Below the pieces are notes generated by a model. The model was not told the DNA's origin. It did no database searches and saw only the letters and a list, made by a program, of their open reading frames with translations. Source: Pseudoalteromonas sp. MM1 (lineage in GTDB: Bacteria > Pseudomonadota > Gammaproteobacteria > Enterobacterales > Alteromonadaceae). Taken from it: DNA of 64,000 bases. Below, piece after piece: positions 34,048 to 44,428 of this stretch. Location of the stretch: contig NZ_AP027922.1 of assembly GCF_030296835.1 (NCBI RefSeq), positions 1,674,001-1,738,000 on the forward strand. Reading direction: 5' to 3'. The translations under genes were made by a program, and so were the position numbers. Each line of letters begins with the position of its first letter. The stretch's first letter is position 1.

Positions 34048-34070
34048 AAAGCGGGCAAAGAGCCCGCTTT
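34048..34070 (-). other. Intercistronic hairpin between nrdA and nrdB
   Basis: AAAGCGGGC pairs perfectly with GCCCGCTTT around a 5-nt loop. On the minus strand it is followed by GTCCTG, not a U-tract, so it is more likely a stability or processing element than a full terminator. Confidence 0.6.
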
Positions 34071-34081
34071 AAGTTTAACTA

Positions 34082-36364
34082 TTAAATTTTACACGCGCCG
34101 CCTGCACAATCATCATCTTCCACTTCTGGTGTGTCGTCTTGTGCATCTGATGCACCATCGCGTGTATTGTGGTAGTACAAGGTTTTAACACCTAATTTAT
34201 AGGCACCTAGTAAGTCTTTTAATAAGACTTTCATAGGTACTTTACCGCCTTCGTATTTACTTGGATCATAATTAGTATTGGCCGAAATAGTTTGGTCAAT
34301 AAATTTTTGCATTATGCCCACTAACTGTAAGTAACCATCGTTTGAAGGAATATCCCAAAGTAACTCGTAGTTATCTTTTAAGCGTTCGTACTCAGGAACT
34401 ACTTGTTTTAAAATACCGTCTTTACTTGCTTTAACGCTAATGTGTCCACGTGGTGGCTCAATACCGTTAGTTGCGTTAGAGATTTGCGATGATGTTTCTG
34501 AAGGCATTAATGCGCTAAGCGTAGAGTTACGCATACCGTGCTCTTTAATGCTGGCACGTAACGAATCCCAGTCTAAGTGCAGTGGCTCATCACAAATTTT
34601 ATCTAAGTCACGTTTGTACGTATCCGTTGGCATAATACCTTGTGAGTACGTTGTTTCGTTAAATTTAGGACACGCACCACGCTCTTTAGCCAGCTCGTTT
34701 GACGCTTTCATTAAGTAGTATTGAATTGCTTCAAACGTTTTGTGAGTCAGTGCATTAGCACTGCCATCTGAGTAACGCTTACCATTTTTAGCTAGGTAGT
34801 AAGCGTAGTTAATTACGCCTATTCCTAACGTACGACGACCCATAGTGGCATTACGTGCAGCCGGTACAGGGTAGTCTTGGAAATCAAGTAGGTTATCAAG
34901 GGCACGTACAGCAAGCTCGGCAAGCTCTTCGAGTTCATCAAGTGACTCAATAGCGCCTAAGTTAAATGCAGATAGCGTACAAAGGGCAATTTCGCCTTCT
35001 TCATCGTTTACGTTATTTAACGGCTTAGTTGGCAATGCAATTTCTAAACATAAGTTAGATTGGCGAATTGGCGCAACTTTAGAAATAAACGGACTGTGCG
35101 TATTACAGTGGTCCACATTTTGTAAATAAATACGGCCTGTGCTGGCGCGCTCTTGTGCGAACATTGAGAAAAGCTCAATCGCTTTAATACGCTTTTTACG
35201 AATTGACTCATCTTGCTCGTATTTAACATATAACGCGTCAAACTCGTCTTGGTCTTCAAAGAATGCATCGTAAAGGCCAGGCACATCTGATGGGCTAAAT
35301 AACGTAATGTAGTCGTCTTTAATTAAACGAGAATACATTAGTTTATTAAACTGTACGCCGTAATCTAAGTGACGCACACGGTTATCATCAACACCACGGT
35401 TATTTTTAAGTACTAGTAGGTTTTCTACTTCTAAATGCCAAAGCGGGTAGAATAACGTTGCAGCACCGCCACGTACGCCACCTTGCGAGCAGCTTTTAAC
35501 TGCTGTTTGAAAGTGCTTATAAAAAGGAATACAACCTGTGTGGTACGCCTCACCATTACGGATATGGCTACCTAATGCACGAATACGCCCAGCGTTAATA
35601 CCAATACCTGCACGTTGTGAAACGTACTTAACAATGGCAGATGATGTGGCGTTAATTGAATCAAGGCTGTCGCCACATTCAATAAGTACACACGAGCTAA
35701 ACTGACGCGTAGGCGTACGCACACCCGACATAATTGGCGTAGGTAAAGAGATTTTAAATGTTGATACTGCATCGTAAAAACGTTTGATGTAGTCAGTACG
35801 CGTTTCCCGCGGATAGTCAGAGAATAAACTCGCAGCCACTAAGATATATAAAAACTGGGCGCTTTCGTAAATTTCACCTGTTACACGGTTTTGTACTAAG
35901 TATTTACCTTCAAGCTGCTTTACTGCTGCGTAGCTAAAGTTAAGATCGCGCGAATGATCAAGATAAGCATCTAGCTCGTCAAGCTCTTGCTCTGTGTAAT
36001 CAACAAGTAAGTGAGCATCGTAGCGTTTGTCTTCAACCATTTTTGTAACATGGTCAAATAAACGTGGAGGCTCAAACTGGCCATACGCTTTTTTACGTAA
36101 GTGGAATACAGCTAAGCGGGCAGCTAAGTACTGGTAGTCAGGCGACTCTTTTGAAATTTGATCGGCTGCTGCTTTAATGATGGTTTCGTGAATGTCTTTT
36201 GTACGAATACCGTCGTAAAATTGAATGTGTGACTTTAATTCAACCTGTGAAACCGATACGTTGTTTAAACCTTCGGCGGCCCATTCAATAACGCGATGGA
36301 TCTTATCAAGATCTAGAGGCTCTTTACGCCCGTCACGCTTGCTTACAGATAACTGTTGGTTCAT
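34082..36364 (-). CDS. nrdA: Ribonucleotide reductase class Ia, alpha subunit
   Basis: NrdA reduces ribonucleoside diphosphates. The 760 residues match E. coli NrdA (761). The N-terminal ATP cone (about 1-95, SVSKRDGRKEPLDLDKI) mediates dATP inhibition. Active-site cysteines lie in RQFSSCVLIECGDS, NLCLEIALP and ALCTLSAFN; LSALMPSETSSQISNATNG is the conserved finger-loop region; the C-terminal DDCAGGACKI carries the redox-active Cys pair. The upstream 412 bp hold a promoter covered by NrdR boxes and a DnaA box, which fits cell-cycle and dNTP control as in E. coli. Confidence 0.97.
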   Translation of the reverse strand: MNQQLSVSKRDGRKEPLDLDKIHRVIEWAAEGLNNVSVSQVELKSHIQFYDGIRTKDIHETIIKAAADQISKESPDYQYLAARLAVFHLRKKAYGQFEPPRLFDHVTKMVEDKRYDAHLLVDYTEQELDELDAYLDHSRDLNFSYAAVKQLEGKYLVQNRVTGEIYESAQFLYILVAASLFSDYPRETRTDYIKRFYDAVSTFKISLPTPIMSGVRTPTRQFSSCVLIECGDSLDSINATSSAIVKYVSQRAGIGINAGRIRALGSHIRNGEAYHTGCIPFYKHFQTAVKSCSQGGVRGGAATLFYPLWHLEVENLLVLKNNRGVDDNRVRHLDYGVQFNKLMYSRLIKDDYITLFSPSDVPGLYDAFFEDQDEFDALYVKYEQDESIRKKRIKAIELFSMFAQERASTGRIYLQNVDHCNTHSPFISKVAPIRQSNLCLEIALPTKPLNNVNDEEGEIALCTLSAFNLGAIESLDELEELAELAVRALDNLLDFQDYPVPAARNATMGRRTLGIGVINYAYYLAKNGKRYSDGSANALTHKTFEAIQYYLMKASNELAKERGACPKFNETTYSQGIMPTDTYKRDLDKICDEPLHLDWDSLRASIKEHGMRNSTLSALMPSETSSQISNATNGIEPPRGHISVKASKDGILKQVVPEYERLKDNYELLWDIPSNDGYLQLVGIMQKFIDQTISANTNYDPSKYEGGKVPMKVLLKDLLGAYKLGVKTLYYHNTRDGASDAQDDTPEVEDDDCAGGACKI

Positions 36365-36489
36365 AGCTTTGCCTGTATTCCTTGGGAATTATGTATTTTG
36401 ACCAATGCTTTATACCTCGCTAAAGCAAGGTACGTATTCATTTATTATAAGTTTCACCGTATTGGCGAATTTAATTGAATAACATTTGG

Positions 36490-36536
36490 CCACAATATCT
36501 GGTGTTGTTCAATTTAGAGATCACAAGATAGTGTGG
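36490..36536. promoter_or_regulatory. Tandem NrdR boxes (proximal pair)
   Basis: CCACAATATCTGGTGT (36490-36505) and TCACAAGATAGTGTGG (36521-36536) match ACACWATATATWGTGT at 13 and 12 of 16 positions and start 31 bp apart, three helical turns, as NrdR pairs do. The second box covers the -10 of the nrdA promoter. Confidence 0.75.
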
Positions 36537-36553
36537 TCTGAGCTGATTTGCAA
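36525..36553 (-). promoter_or_regulatory. Promoter of nrdA
   Basis: On the minus strand TTGCAA (36553-36548), a 17-bp spacer and TATCTT (36530-36525) place the transcript start near 36518, giving a leader of about 150 nt. Confidence 0.6.
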
Positions 36554-36573
36554 GGGACATAATAGCCCCTATT

Positions 36574-36582
36574 TGTGGATAA
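36574..36582 (-). promoter_or_regulatory. DnaA box upstream of nrdA
   Basis: The minus strand reads TTATCCACA, a perfect DnaA box, 21 bp upstream of the -35. A weaker copy, TTATCCCAA, follows at 36585-36593. E. coli nrdAB is also controlled by DnaA from this side. Confidence 0.7.
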
Positions 36583-36742
36583 CTTTGGGATAACGTATTT
36601 GTGTTAGTAGTCACTCACCTTTGAACAATCATTTAAGTTGAAATAGGTAAAAATCAACTAATGATCAGCTAAATTTACGCAATTTGAAAATAAATTTCGA
36701 CTGCTTTTTTTATCATCAAGCTTTGCGTAAAAACTAACACAA

Positions 36743-36789
36743 TCACAATATATAGTGTTTAATAATTTACATGGCACTATATATGGTTA
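36743..36789. promoter_or_regulatory. Second tandem NrdR-like pair, over the gph stop
   Basis: TCACAATATATAGTGT (36743-36758) matches the NrdR consensus at 15 of 16 positions; GCACTATATATGGTTA (36774-36789) matches at 12, and they start 31 bp apart. The second box contains the gph stop codon. Confidence 0.6.
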
Positions 36790-37457
36790 AAAGCATCAAT
36801 AGGGCTGTGCCAGTTAAAATCGGCTTCCCAGCCCTTAGCTACATCAATACTTGGTATATAGCCCCAAAGCGCTGTTGCTGTGTGCATACCTGCGGCTTTA
36901 CCTGCTTCTATATCTCGTTGCGCATCACCTACGTATAAACAACGTTTAGGATCTACGTTCATCAGTTTTGTACAGTGTAATAAGGGCAAAGGTGATGGTT
37001 TAGCCTCGGCGAGAGTATCGCCACTGATCACAACGTGTGCATTTTTTAAAGCGGGTATAGCAGCCACTAATGGATCGGTTAAAAACCCTGGCTTATTGGT
37101 CATTATTCCCCATTTTATACCTTGGTTCTCAAGGGCTATGAGTAATGATTCTATGCCTTCGAAGCAGTGGGTGTGTGTGGCTAGGTTTTGGCTGTAGTAA
37201 CTGACTAATTGTTTTATTCGTTCAGTTTGTGGTTGCGATGCCCATAGCGCTTTAAAGCCAAGTTCAAGTAATGCGCCGGCGCCATTAGAAGCTACTTTCC
37301 TATACGCTTCAGGCGCTATTTGCGCAACACCTTCACTTTTAAGTACGGCATTTAAAGCAGCACCTAAATCGTCTGCTGTATCAAGCAAGGTGCCATCTAA
37401 ATCAAATAAAAAAGCGTCGTACTCAAAAGGAGTCAAGTGGGTATGAGAGCTAGCCAT
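36777..37457 (-). CDS. gph: Phosphoglycolate phosphatase
   Basis: Gph, a HAD hydrolase, removes phosphate from 2-phosphoglycolate, for example that released in DNA end repair. The 226 residues show motif I DLDGTLLDTADD (about 19-30), motif II in MTNKPG, the motif III lysine in KPSPLPLLH and motif IV VGDAQRDIEAG. It overlaps ubiG by one base (TAATG). UbiG and Gph are neighbours in many gammaproteobacteria. The end of the gene coincides with an NrdR-like site. Confidence 0.92.
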   Translation of the reverse strand: MASSHTHLTPFEYDAFLFDLDGTLLDTADDLGAALNAVLKSEGVAQIAPEAYRKVASNGAGALLELGFKALWASQPQTERIKQLVSYYSQNLATHTHCFEGIESLLIALENQGIKWGIMTNKPGFLTDPLVAAIPALKNAHVVISGDTLAEAKPSPLPLLHCTKLMNVDPKRCLYVGDAQRDIEAGKAAGMHTATALWGYIPSIDVAKGWEADFNWHSPIDAFNHI

Positions 37458-38167
37458 TACGCTAACTTCTCAAAATGAAGAATGTAATTAACACTCACAT
37501 CGGTATTTAATGAATACTGCTTAGAAAGCGGATTGTAGCTAAGGCCTGCGCTGGCACGTACTTTTAAACCGGCTTGCTCAGCCCATGCAATAAGTTGTGC
37601 AGGTTTGATAAATTTGTTGTGATCGTGAGTGCCCTCAGGCACCATTTTTAATAGCTTTTCAGCACCTACAATAGCAAACAAGTAAGCTTTAGGTGTTTTA
37701 TTTAGTGTTGAGAAAAACACATCAGCCCCAGGCTTGGCAAGCTTTGCTACTGCATGAATAATAGAAGCAGGGTCAGGTACGTGCTCCAGCATCTCCATAC
37801 AGGTTATTACATCAAAGCGAGCAGGGTGCTGGGTTGCAAACTCCTCTGCAGGTACTTTTATATAGTCAACATTTACACCGGTTTCTAGGCTGTGTAGTTT
37901 GGCCACAGTGAGTGGCTCTTGGCCCATGTCTATACCGGTTACGTGTGCGCCCATGCGTGCCATGCTTTCACTAAGAATGCCGCCGCCACAGCCTACATCG
38001 AGTGTCTCTTTATCAAATAAGCCTTGGCTTTTGTTAGCCACAAAGTCTAATCGTAATGGGTTGATTTCGTGAAGAGGTTTAAACTCTCCGTCTTGGTCCC
38101 ACCATCGCTCTGCAATGGCTTCAAATTTTGCTATTTCTGCGTTATCTACATTTTGATGTTCGGTCAT
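37457..38167 (-). CDS. ubiG: Ubiquinone biosynthesis O-methyltransferase
   Basis: UbiG performs both O-methylations of ubiquinone synthesis using S-adenosylmethionine. From AUG 38167 the protein has 236 residues (E. coli 240) and begins [24 protein letters not shown]. The SAM-binding motif is [18 protein letters not shown] (about 60-77), followed by GIDMG; later [10 protein letters not shown] and [11 protein letters not shown] fit the family. GAGGA lies before this AUG, so the 19-residue upstream extension to 38224 is rejected. It is divergent from gyrA, as in E. coli. Confidence 0.95.
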   Translation of the reverse strand: MTEHQNVDNAEIAKFEAIAERWWDQDGEFKPLHEINPLRLDFVANKSQGLFDKETLDVGCGGGILSESMARMGAHVTGIDMGQEPLTVAKLHSLETGVNVDYIKVPAEEFATQHPARFDVITCMEMLEHVPDPASIIHAVAKLAKPGADVFFSTLNKTPKAYLFAIVGAEKLLKMVPEGTHDHNKFIKPAQLIAWAEQAGLKVRASAGLSYNPLSKQYSLNTDVSVNYILHFEKLA

Positions 38168-38251
38168 AAAATACTTCCTCGTCAATCTGAGGCCATTATA
38201 TAGGGCTAAATTGATAAATCGCAAAGTTTTGCGCCTGTAAATTTAAATTAA

Positions 38252-38280
38252 TTGTGATAGCATGGTCGCTTAGAAATAAT
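38252..38280 (+). promoter_or_regulatory. Candidate gyrA promoter
   Basis: TTGTGA and AATAAT are separated by 17 bp. The short leader contains a hairpin (CTCTTGGC at 38289-38296 with GCTAAGAG at 38312-38319). Confidence 0.5.
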
Positions 38281-38345
38281 AACAAATACTCTTGGCGCCT
38301 AATACCGGGTTGCTAAGAGCTGATACTGAAGGAATGTGATATCAA

Positions 38346-41045
38346 ATGACTGATCTCGCCAATGAAATTCTGCCAGTCAATATTGAAGACGAGTTAAAAA
38401 ACTCCTACCTTGATTACGCAATGAGCGTAATTGTAGGACGTGCATTACCAGACGTACGTGATGGTTTAAAACCTGTTCACCGCCGCGTTTTGTTTGCAAT
38501 GAACGAGCTTAGTAATGACTGGAATAAGCCTTACAAAAAATCGGCCCGTGTGGTCGGTGACGTAATTGGTAAATACCACCCACACGGCGACAGTGCAGTT
38601 TATGACACCATCGTACGTATGGCACAGCCATTCTCACTACGTTATATGCTTGTAGATGGCCAAGGTAACTTCGGTTCGGTTGATGGTGATTCAGCAGCGG
38701 CAATGCGTTATACAGAAGTTCGTATGGCAAAAATGTCGCATGAGTTATTAGCCGATCTTGAAAAAGAAACGGTTGATTTCGTTCCAAACTACGACGGTAC
38801 CGAACAAATTCCTGACGTTTTACCAACCAAAGTGCCTAACTTACTAGTTAACGGTTCATCGGGTATTGCGGTAGGTATGGCAACAAACATTCCACCACAT
38901 AACTTAACTGAAGTGGTTAATGGTTGTTTAGCGCTTATTCAAAATCCTGATTTAACAATCCATGAATTAATGGATTACATCCCAGGTCCTGATTTCCCAA
39001 CGGCTGCCATCATTAATGGTAAAAAGGGCATTGAAGATGCTTATTTAACCGGCCGTGGTAAAGTGTACATGCGTGCCCGCGCCGACATCGAAACCGATGA
39101 AAAAACAGGCCGCGAAACCATTATCGTGCACGAAATTCCTTATCAAGTTAACAAAGCACGTTTAATTGAAAAAATTGCTGAGCTTGTTAAAGATAAAAAA
39201 ATTGAAGGCATTAGCGCACTACGTGATGAATCAGATAAAGACGGTATGCGTATCGTTATTGAGATCAAACGTGGTGACGTAGGTGAAGTTATTTTAAATA
39301 ACCTATACGCACAAACTCAGTTACAAACTGTGTTTGGTATGAATATGGTTGCATTAATTAATAACCAACCTAAGTGTTTCAACTTAAAAGAAATGCTTGA
39401 AGAGTTTGTTATTCACCGCCGTGAAGTGGTTACACGCCGTACCGTATTTGATTTACGTAAAGCGCGCGACCGTGCTCATACCCTTGAAGGTTTAGCAATT
39501 GCGCTTGCCAACATCGACCCAATTATTGAGCTTATTCGTAAATCGCCAACCCCAGCTGAGGCTAAAGTTGCCTTAACAGCTCGCCCATGGGATTTAGGTA
39601 ACGTACAAGCGATGCTTGAAAAAGCAGGCGAAGACAACGTAGCCCGCCCAGATTGGCTCGCAAGCGAGCTTGGTATTCGCGATGGTCAGTACTATATTTC
39701 TGAGCAACAAGCGCAAGCAATTCTTGATTTACGTTTACACAAACTAACCGGCCTTGAGCATGAAAAAATCTTAGCAGAGTATCAATCGCTGTTAGATTTA
39801 ATTGCTGAATTATTACATATATTAAGCAGCCCTGAGCGTTTAATGGAAGTTATTCGTGATGAGTTAGTTGAAATTAAAGAGCAATATGGTGATGAGCGCC
39901 GCACAGAAATTAACGCCGCAGCGCACGACATTAGCCTTGAAGATTTGATTAACGAAGAAGATGTTGTTGTGACCTTGTCGCACGAAGGTTATGTTAAGTA
40001 TCAGGCTCTGTCTGATTACGAAGCGCAGCGCCGAGGTGGTAAAGGTAAGTCAGCAACAAAGATGAAAGATGAAGATTTCATTGAGCGTCTTTTAGTGGCT
40101 AACACCCACGACACCATTTTATGTTTCTCGACTGCGGGTCGGTTGTACTGGCTTAAAGTATACCAGTTACCACTGGCTAGTCGCGCCGCACGCGGTAAGC
40201 CAATTGTTAACTTACTGCCACTTGAAGATGATGAGCGTATTACTGCTATCTTACCTGTACGCGAGTACGAAGAAGATAAGTACATCTTTATGGCAACTGC
40301 GTTTGGTACCGTGAAGAAAACACCACTAACGGCATACAGCCGTCAACGTGCAAGCGGTATTATTGCGGTAAACCTCAACGAAGGCGATAGCCTAATTGGG
40401 GTTGATATTACCGACGGTAGCAACGAAATTATGTTGTTTACTGATGCAGGTAAAGTAGTACGCTTTAAAGAAGCGGAAGAGTCTACTGTAGTTGATGAAA
40501 ACGGTAACCCGGTACTTGACGAAGAAGGCAACCCTGAAATTCGTTTCAAAGGTGTTCGTCCTATGGGTCGTACTGCTACTGGCGTTCGTGGTATTAAAAT
40601 GGCCGACGACCAACGCGTAGTGTCATTAATTGTGCCAAAATCTGACGGTGCTATTTTAACCGTGACTGAAAATGGTTATGGTAAACGTACTCAACTTGAA
40701 GATTATCCATCTAAGAGCCGTGCAACACAAGGTGTTGTATCTATCAAGGTGAGTGAGCGTAATGGCGCAGTAGTTGGTGCTGTACAAGTTGACGACAACG
40801 ATGAAATAATGATTATTTCAAACCGTGGTACACTTGTTCGTACCCGTGTTAATGAAGTATCGACAGTTGGACGTAACACCCAAGGTGTTATTTTGATCAG
40901 AACTATTGACGAAGAGCAAGTAGTTGGTTTACAACGTATCGAAGAGATTGAAGTTACAGATAGTGACTTAGTTGATATTGAAGACGTTGAAACGGTTGAT
41001 ACAGTAAATGAAGAAGCAACGGATGATAATCCACCTTCTGAATAA
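38346..41045 (+). CDS. gyrA: DNA gyrase subunit A
   Basis: GyrA is the breakage-reunion subunit of gyrase, which introduces negative supercoils. The 899 residues include the catalytic Tyr122 in AAMRYTEVR and a quinolone-determining region [10 protein letters not shown] with Ser83 and Asp87, the wild-type residues of the E. coli numbering. The C-terminal half carries the six-bladed beta-pinwheel repeats, with the GyrA box QRRGGKG near 561. The tail after about residue 860 is very acidic and makes the protein longer than the E. coli 875. A terminator follows and separates it from serC. Confidence 0.97.
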   Translation: MTDLANEILPVNIEDELKNSYLDYAMSVIVGRALPDVRDGLKPVHRRVLFAMNELSNDWNKPYKKSARVVGDVIGKYHPHGDSAVYDTIVRMAQPFSLRYMLVDGQGNFGSVDGDSAAAMRYTEVRMAKMSHELLADLEKETVDFVPNYDGTEQIPDVLPTKVPNLLVNGSSGIAVGMATNIPPHNLTEVVNGCLALIQNPDLTIHELMDYIPGPDFPTAAIINGKKGIEDAYLTGRGKVYMRARADIETDEKTGRETIIVHEIPYQVNKARLIEKIAELVKDKKIEGISALRDESDKDGMRIVIEIKRGDVGEVILNNLYAQTQLQTVFGMNMVALINNQPKCFNLKEMLEEFVIHRREVVTRRTVFDLRKARDRAHTLEGLAIALANIDPIIELIRKSPTPAEAKVALTARPWDLGNVQAMLEKAGEDNVARPDWLASELGIRDGQYYISEQQAQAILDLRLHKLTGLEHEKILAEYQSLLDLIAELLHILSSPERLMEVIRDELVEIKEQYGDERRTEINAAAHDISLEDLINEEDVVVTLSHEGYVKYQALSDYEAQRRGGKGKSATKMKDEDFIERLLVANTHDTILCFSTAGRLYWLKVYQLPLASRAARGKPIVNLLPLEDDERITAILPVREYEEDKYIFMATAFGTVKKTPLTAYSRQRASGIIAVNLNEGDSLIGVDITDGSNEIMLFTDAGKVVRFKEAEESTVVDENGNPVLDEEGNPEIRFKGVRPMGRTATGVRGIKMADDQRVVSLIVPKSDGAILTVTENGYGKRTQLEDYPSKSRATQGVVSIKVSERNGAVVGAVQVDDNDEIMIISNRGTLVRTRVNEVSTVGRNTQGVILIRTIDEEQVVGLQRIEEIEVTDSDLVDIEDVETVDTVNEEATDDNPPSE

Positions 41046-41054
41046 CTGAAATTG

Positions 41055-41080
41055 AAAAAGCGGCTAAGGCCGCTTTTTTT
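41055..41080 (+). terminator. Rho-independent terminator after gyrA
   Basis: AAAAAGCGGC pairs with GCCGCTTTTT around TAAG, with seven T's. Confidence 0.93.
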
Positions 41081-41155
41081 AATCATGTTGAAAAAAATTA
41101 ATAACCCTTTTTTGTTTATCAAAAAAGTTTAAATTACTGGAATGAGGCAAAGGTA

Positions 41156-42238
41156 ATGAGTAAATATAATTTTTGTGCGGGGCCAGCTATGCTTCCGCAA
41201 GCTGTGATGCAAAAAGCACAAAAAGAATTTTTAGACTGGCAAGACTTAGGTGTCTCTGTGATGGAAATAAGCCATCGCAGTAAAGATTTTTTAGCGCTTA
41301 CTGAAAAATGCGAAGCTAGCCTTCGTCGTTTAATGAACATTAGCGATGAATTTGAAGTGTTATTCATGCATGGTGGCGGTCGCGGACAATTTAGCGCTGT
41401 GCCATTAAATTTACATCAAAATGGTAAAGCGGCGGTTTATTGCGAGAACGGCGTATGGTCTAAAAGTGCCACTGACGAAGCTAATAAATTTACTCAAACC
41501 CACTCAATCAATGTTAGAAATGACGAAAATGGGTTGTTTTCTATAAAAGAAGTAGCGCAATGGGATTTACCTGAAGATGCATCTTACATTCACTACTGCC
41601 CAAATGAAACGGTAGACGGATTAGAGATTTTTGATGTGCCGAGTCACCCAACGGCGCCTATTATTGCCGATATGTCGTCGACTATTTTGTCGCGTGAAAT
41701 TGACGTAAATAAGTTTGATTTAATTTATGCTGGTGCCCAAAAAAATATAGGTCCATCAGGTATTGCTATTGTTATTGTTCGCAAAACATTACTTGAGCGT
41801 GAAGGGTTAGCTAAACCAGGTATTTTAGATTACGCGCTTGAAGCGAAACAAGGCAGCATGTTTAATACACCGCCTACTTTTGCTTGGTATTTAGCAGCCG
41901 AAGTGTTTGCATGGCTAGAGCAAAACGGTGGCGTAAAGGCAATGGAAGCACAAAATATTGCTAAAGCTAAGCTGCTTTATGACTTTATTGATGAATCACC
42001 TTTTTATACCAATAAAGTAGCGACGCATTGCCGCTCTCGTATGAATGTACCGTTTTGGTTAAACGATGAAAGCTTAAACGAAAAATTTGTAACGCAATCT
42101 AAAGAAGCCGGTTTACTTGCCCTAGAAGGGCACAGAATTGTAGGGGGTATGCGCGCAAGTATTTATAACGCAATGCCACTTGCAGGTGTGCAAGCATTGG
42201 TTGATTTTATGGCGGCATTTGCTAAGGAGCACAGCTAA
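41156..42238 (+). CDS. serC: Phosphoserine aminotransferase
   Basis: SerC transfers the amino group of glutamate to 3-phosphohydroxypyruvate in serine synthesis and acts likewise in pyridoxal phosphate synthesis. The 360 residues start [17 protein letters not shown]. The PLP lysine is in [12 protein letters not shown] (about 200), and [10 protein letters not shown] and [12 protein letters not shown] are conserved phosphate-binding blocks. Its stop overlaps the aroA start by one base (TAATG), so the two are coupled, as in E. coli serC-aroA. Confidence 0.96.
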   Translation: MSKYNFCAGPAMLPQAVMQKAQKEFLDWQDLGVSVMEISHRSKDFLALTEKCEASLRRLMNISDEFEVLFMHGGGRGQFSAVPLNLHQNGKAAVYCENGVWSKSATDEANKFTQTHSINVRNDENGLFSIKEVAQWDLPEDASYIHYCPNETVDGLEIFDVPSHPTAPIIADMSSTILSREIDVNKFDLIYAGAQKNIGPSGIAIVIVRKTLLEREGLAKPGILDYALEAKQGSMFNTPPTFAWYLAAEVFAWLEQNGGVKAMEAQNIAKAKLLYDFIDESPFYTNKVATHCRSRMNVPFWLNDESLNEKFVTQSKEAGLLALEGHRIVGGMRASIYNAMPLAGVQALVDFMAAFAKEHS

Positions 42239-43515
42239 TGGAACAACTTCGTTTAGAGCCTATTTCTCGTGTAAATGGCAGTGTCACCTTACCAGGGTCT
42301 AAAAGCCTATCAAACCGTATTTTATTGTTAGCAGCGTTGGCTCAAGGGACTACCGTTGTAGAAAACCTACTAGATAGTGATGATATTCGCCACATGTTGG
42401 GGGCATTAAAACTACTAGGTGTTAACGTAACGCTCAATGATGATCGCACCGTGGCAACTGTTGAAGGGGTTGGCGGCGTATTTAAAACCCCAAGTGAACC
42501 TTTATTTTTAGGGAATGCAGGTACTGCTTATCGTCCTTTAACAGCGGTACTTGCTGCTGTATCTGGCGAGTATGAGCTAATAGGTGAGCCGCGCATGGAA
42601 GAGCGTCCTATAGGGCACTTAGTTGATGCGTTGCAAGCACTTGGCGGCGATATTACTTACACAAAACATAAAGACTACCCACCATTAAAAATCATTGGTG
42701 GGCAAATTAAAGGCGGTACTGTTGAAATTGATGGCAGTATTTCGAGTCAGTTTTTAACTGCATTGCTTATGGCTGCCCCTTTATTTAGTGGTGATACGCA
42801 AATTTCCATTAAGGGTACTTTGGTATCTAAGCCTTACATTGATATTACGTTAGATGTAATGGCGCGTTTTGGGGTGATTGTTGAGCACAGTGACTATACA
42901 ACATTTAAAGTCAAAGGTGCTCAACAGTATCAATCACTTGATCGTATCATGGTTGAGGGTGATGCATCATCAGCGTCTTACTTTGTGGCGGCAGCGGCTA
43001 TTGCCGGTGGCGAAATTGAAATTAAAGGTGTTGGTGCAAAATCAGTGCAAGGTGATATCGGTTTTGCAAAAGTAATGGAGCAAGTTGGAGCGAAGATTGA
43101 TTGGTATGATGAGCGTTTAGTTGTACGTAAAGGCGAATTAAATGGCGTAGATATTGACGCGAATGCGATTCCAGATGCAGCGATGACGCTTGCAACTGTA
43201 GCGTTATTTGCCAAAGGGCCTACAGCTATACGTAATATTTATAACTGGCGTGTAAAAGAAACTGACCGTTTATATGCAATGGCAACTGAACTTCGTAAAG
43301 TGGGTGCTGAGGTTGTAGAGGGTGAGGATTTTATCGAAATTACACCACCGGAAACATTTAATGATGTGGCTATTGATACCTATGACGATCACCGTATAGC
43401 CATGTGTTTTGCAATGGTAGCGGTAGGTGGAAAGCCTATTACAATCAACGATCCTAAGTGTACATATAAAACTTTTCCAACCTTTTTCAAGGTTTTAGCA
43501 TCAGTAAGTGAGTAG
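42238..43515 (+). CDS. aroA: 3-phosphoshikimate 1-carboxyvinyltransferase (EPSP synthase)
   Basis: AroA joins shikimate 3-phosphate and phosphoenolpyruvate in aromatic amino-acid synthesis. The 425 residues show [18 protein letters not shown] (about 17-34), the [14 protein letters not shown] block (about 89-102), with NAGTA as in class I glyphosate-sensitive enzymes, [17 protein letters not shown], and the C-terminal [19 protein letters not shown] and [11 protein letters not shown]. It is coupled to serC. Confidence 0.96.
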   Translation: MEQLRLEPISRVNGSVTLPGSKSLSNRILLLAALAQGTTVVENLLDSDDIRHMLGALKLLGVNVTLNDDRTVATVEGVGGVFKTPSEPLFLGNAGTAYRPLTAVLAAVSGEYELIGEPRMEERPIGHLVDALQALGGDITYTKHKDYPPLKIIGGQIKGGTVEIDGSISSQFLTALLMAAPLFSGDTQISIKGTLVSKPYIDITLDVMARFGVIVEHSDYTTFKVKGAQQYQSLDRIMVEGDASSASYFVAAAAIAGGEIEIKGVGAKSVQGDIGFAKVMEQVGAKIDWYDERLVVRKGELNGVDIDANAIPDAAMTLATVALFAKGPTAIRNIYNWRVKETDRLYAMATELRKVGAEVVEGEDFIEITPPETFNDVAIDTYDDHRIAMCFAMVAVGGKPITINDPKCTYKTFPTFFKVLASVSE

Positions 43516-43622
43516 GCTTTTTATAAATAATTATAAAAAGTTACACACTAAAGCGGATCTATTTGCAGAAGTGACGTATAATATCGCGGTTTTATTTAGG
43601 TGTGCATTGCAGGAGGTTTTAA

Positions 43623-44333
43623 ATGCAGGCGTTATTAATGCCCGTAATCACCGTTGATGGCCCAAGTGGTTCAGGTAAAGGAACTGTTTGTCGCTTGTTA
43701 GCCGACAAATTGGGATGGGATGTATTGGATAGCGGCGCAATTTACCGTGTATTATCCCTTGCCGCACTTCATCACCAAATAGCATTAGACAACGAAGAAG
43801 CGCTTGTCCCGCTTGCTGCAAACTTAGATGTGCAGTTTTTGGTTGATAGCCAAACTAATGCTGGAAAAGTTATATTAGAAGGCGAAGATGTCACCTCGAC
43901 AATTCGCAACGAAGAGGTTGGGGCAGCTGCCTCTAAAGTAGCTGCATTACCCCGTGTACGTGAAGCGTTACTTCGACGCCAGAGAGCGTTTAAAACGGAA
44001 CGAGGCTTAATTGCTGATGGCCGAGATATGGGCACTGTGGTTTTTCAAGATGCGCCATTAAAAATATATTTAACCGCCAGTGCACAAGAACGTGCGCGTA
44101 GACGTTATGTTGAGTTGAATGAGCGCGGCCTTGATGTTACACTAAGTGGTCTATTACAGGACATTCAGGCTCGTGATGAGCGCGATATGAATCGCACCGT
44201 TGCGCCGCTTGTTCCTGCTGATGATGCAATTGAAATAGATACAAGCGAGCTTAACGCTCAGCAAGTATTTGATAAAGTTATAACTTTAGTCGATATTGCT
44301 ATCTCACAAGGCAAGCTTCCTAAACGAAGCTAA
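43623..44333 (+). CDS. cmk: Cytidylate kinase
   Basis: Cmk phosphorylates CMP and dCMP. The 236 residues have a P-loop [16 protein letters not shown] (about 11-26), the CMP-binding insert around [15 protein letters not shown] residues ([11 protein letters not shown]) and [19 protein letters not shown], plus the lid [18 protein letters not shown] six bases before AUG 43623 fixes the start. rpsA follows after 95 bases, the usual cmk-rpsA pair. Confidence 0.95.
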   Translation: MQALLMPVITVDGPSGSGKGTVCRLLADKLGWDVLDSGAIYRVLSLAALHHQIALDNEEALVPLAANLDVQFLVDSQTNAGKVILEGEDVTSTIRNEEVGAAASKVAALPRVREALLRRQRAFKTERGLIADGRDMGTVVFQDAPLKIYLTASAQERARRRYVELNERGLDVTLSGLLQDIQARDERDMNRTVAPLVPADDAIEIDTSELNAQQVFDKVITLVDIAISQGKLPKRS

Positions 44334-44378
44334 ACACATTTTATGCACCAGCAGGACGCCAGTGCTATTTTAACAACC

Positions 44379-44425
44379 CCATGCAGCATGGTTGCTTATT
44401 GGTATTAATATATGAGACGTATATT
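44379..44425 (+). promoter_or_regulatory. rpsA leader with hairpins, candidate S1 autoregulation site
   Basis: CCATG-CAG-CATGG (44379-44391) and AATATA-TGAGACG-TATATT (44407-44425) form two hairpins before the AUG at 44429. The only ribosome-binding-like bases (GAGA) sit in the loop of the second, and no strong Shine-Dalgarno is present. This resembles the E. coli rpsA leader, where S1 represses its own translation. Confidence 0.45.
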
Positions 44426-44428
44426 CGT

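Larger units (their letters stand above)
36365..36776. other. nrdA upstream regulatory region
   Basis: This 412-bp gap between gph and nrdA has no convincing ORF. It carries a proximal NrdR-box pair, a promoter, a DnaA box and a distal NrdR-like pair, listed separately. A perfect TATAAT on the minus strand near 36434-36439 could be a second promoter, but no -35 is obvious. Confidence 0.7.

Noticed and set aside
37457..38224. Longer UbiG start at 38224
   Set aside because: The first 19 residues are not conserved and a ribosome-binding site precedes AUG 38167.
44381..44428. Longer S1 start at 44381
   Set aside because: The extra 16 residues are not part of known S1, and the leader is structured RNA.
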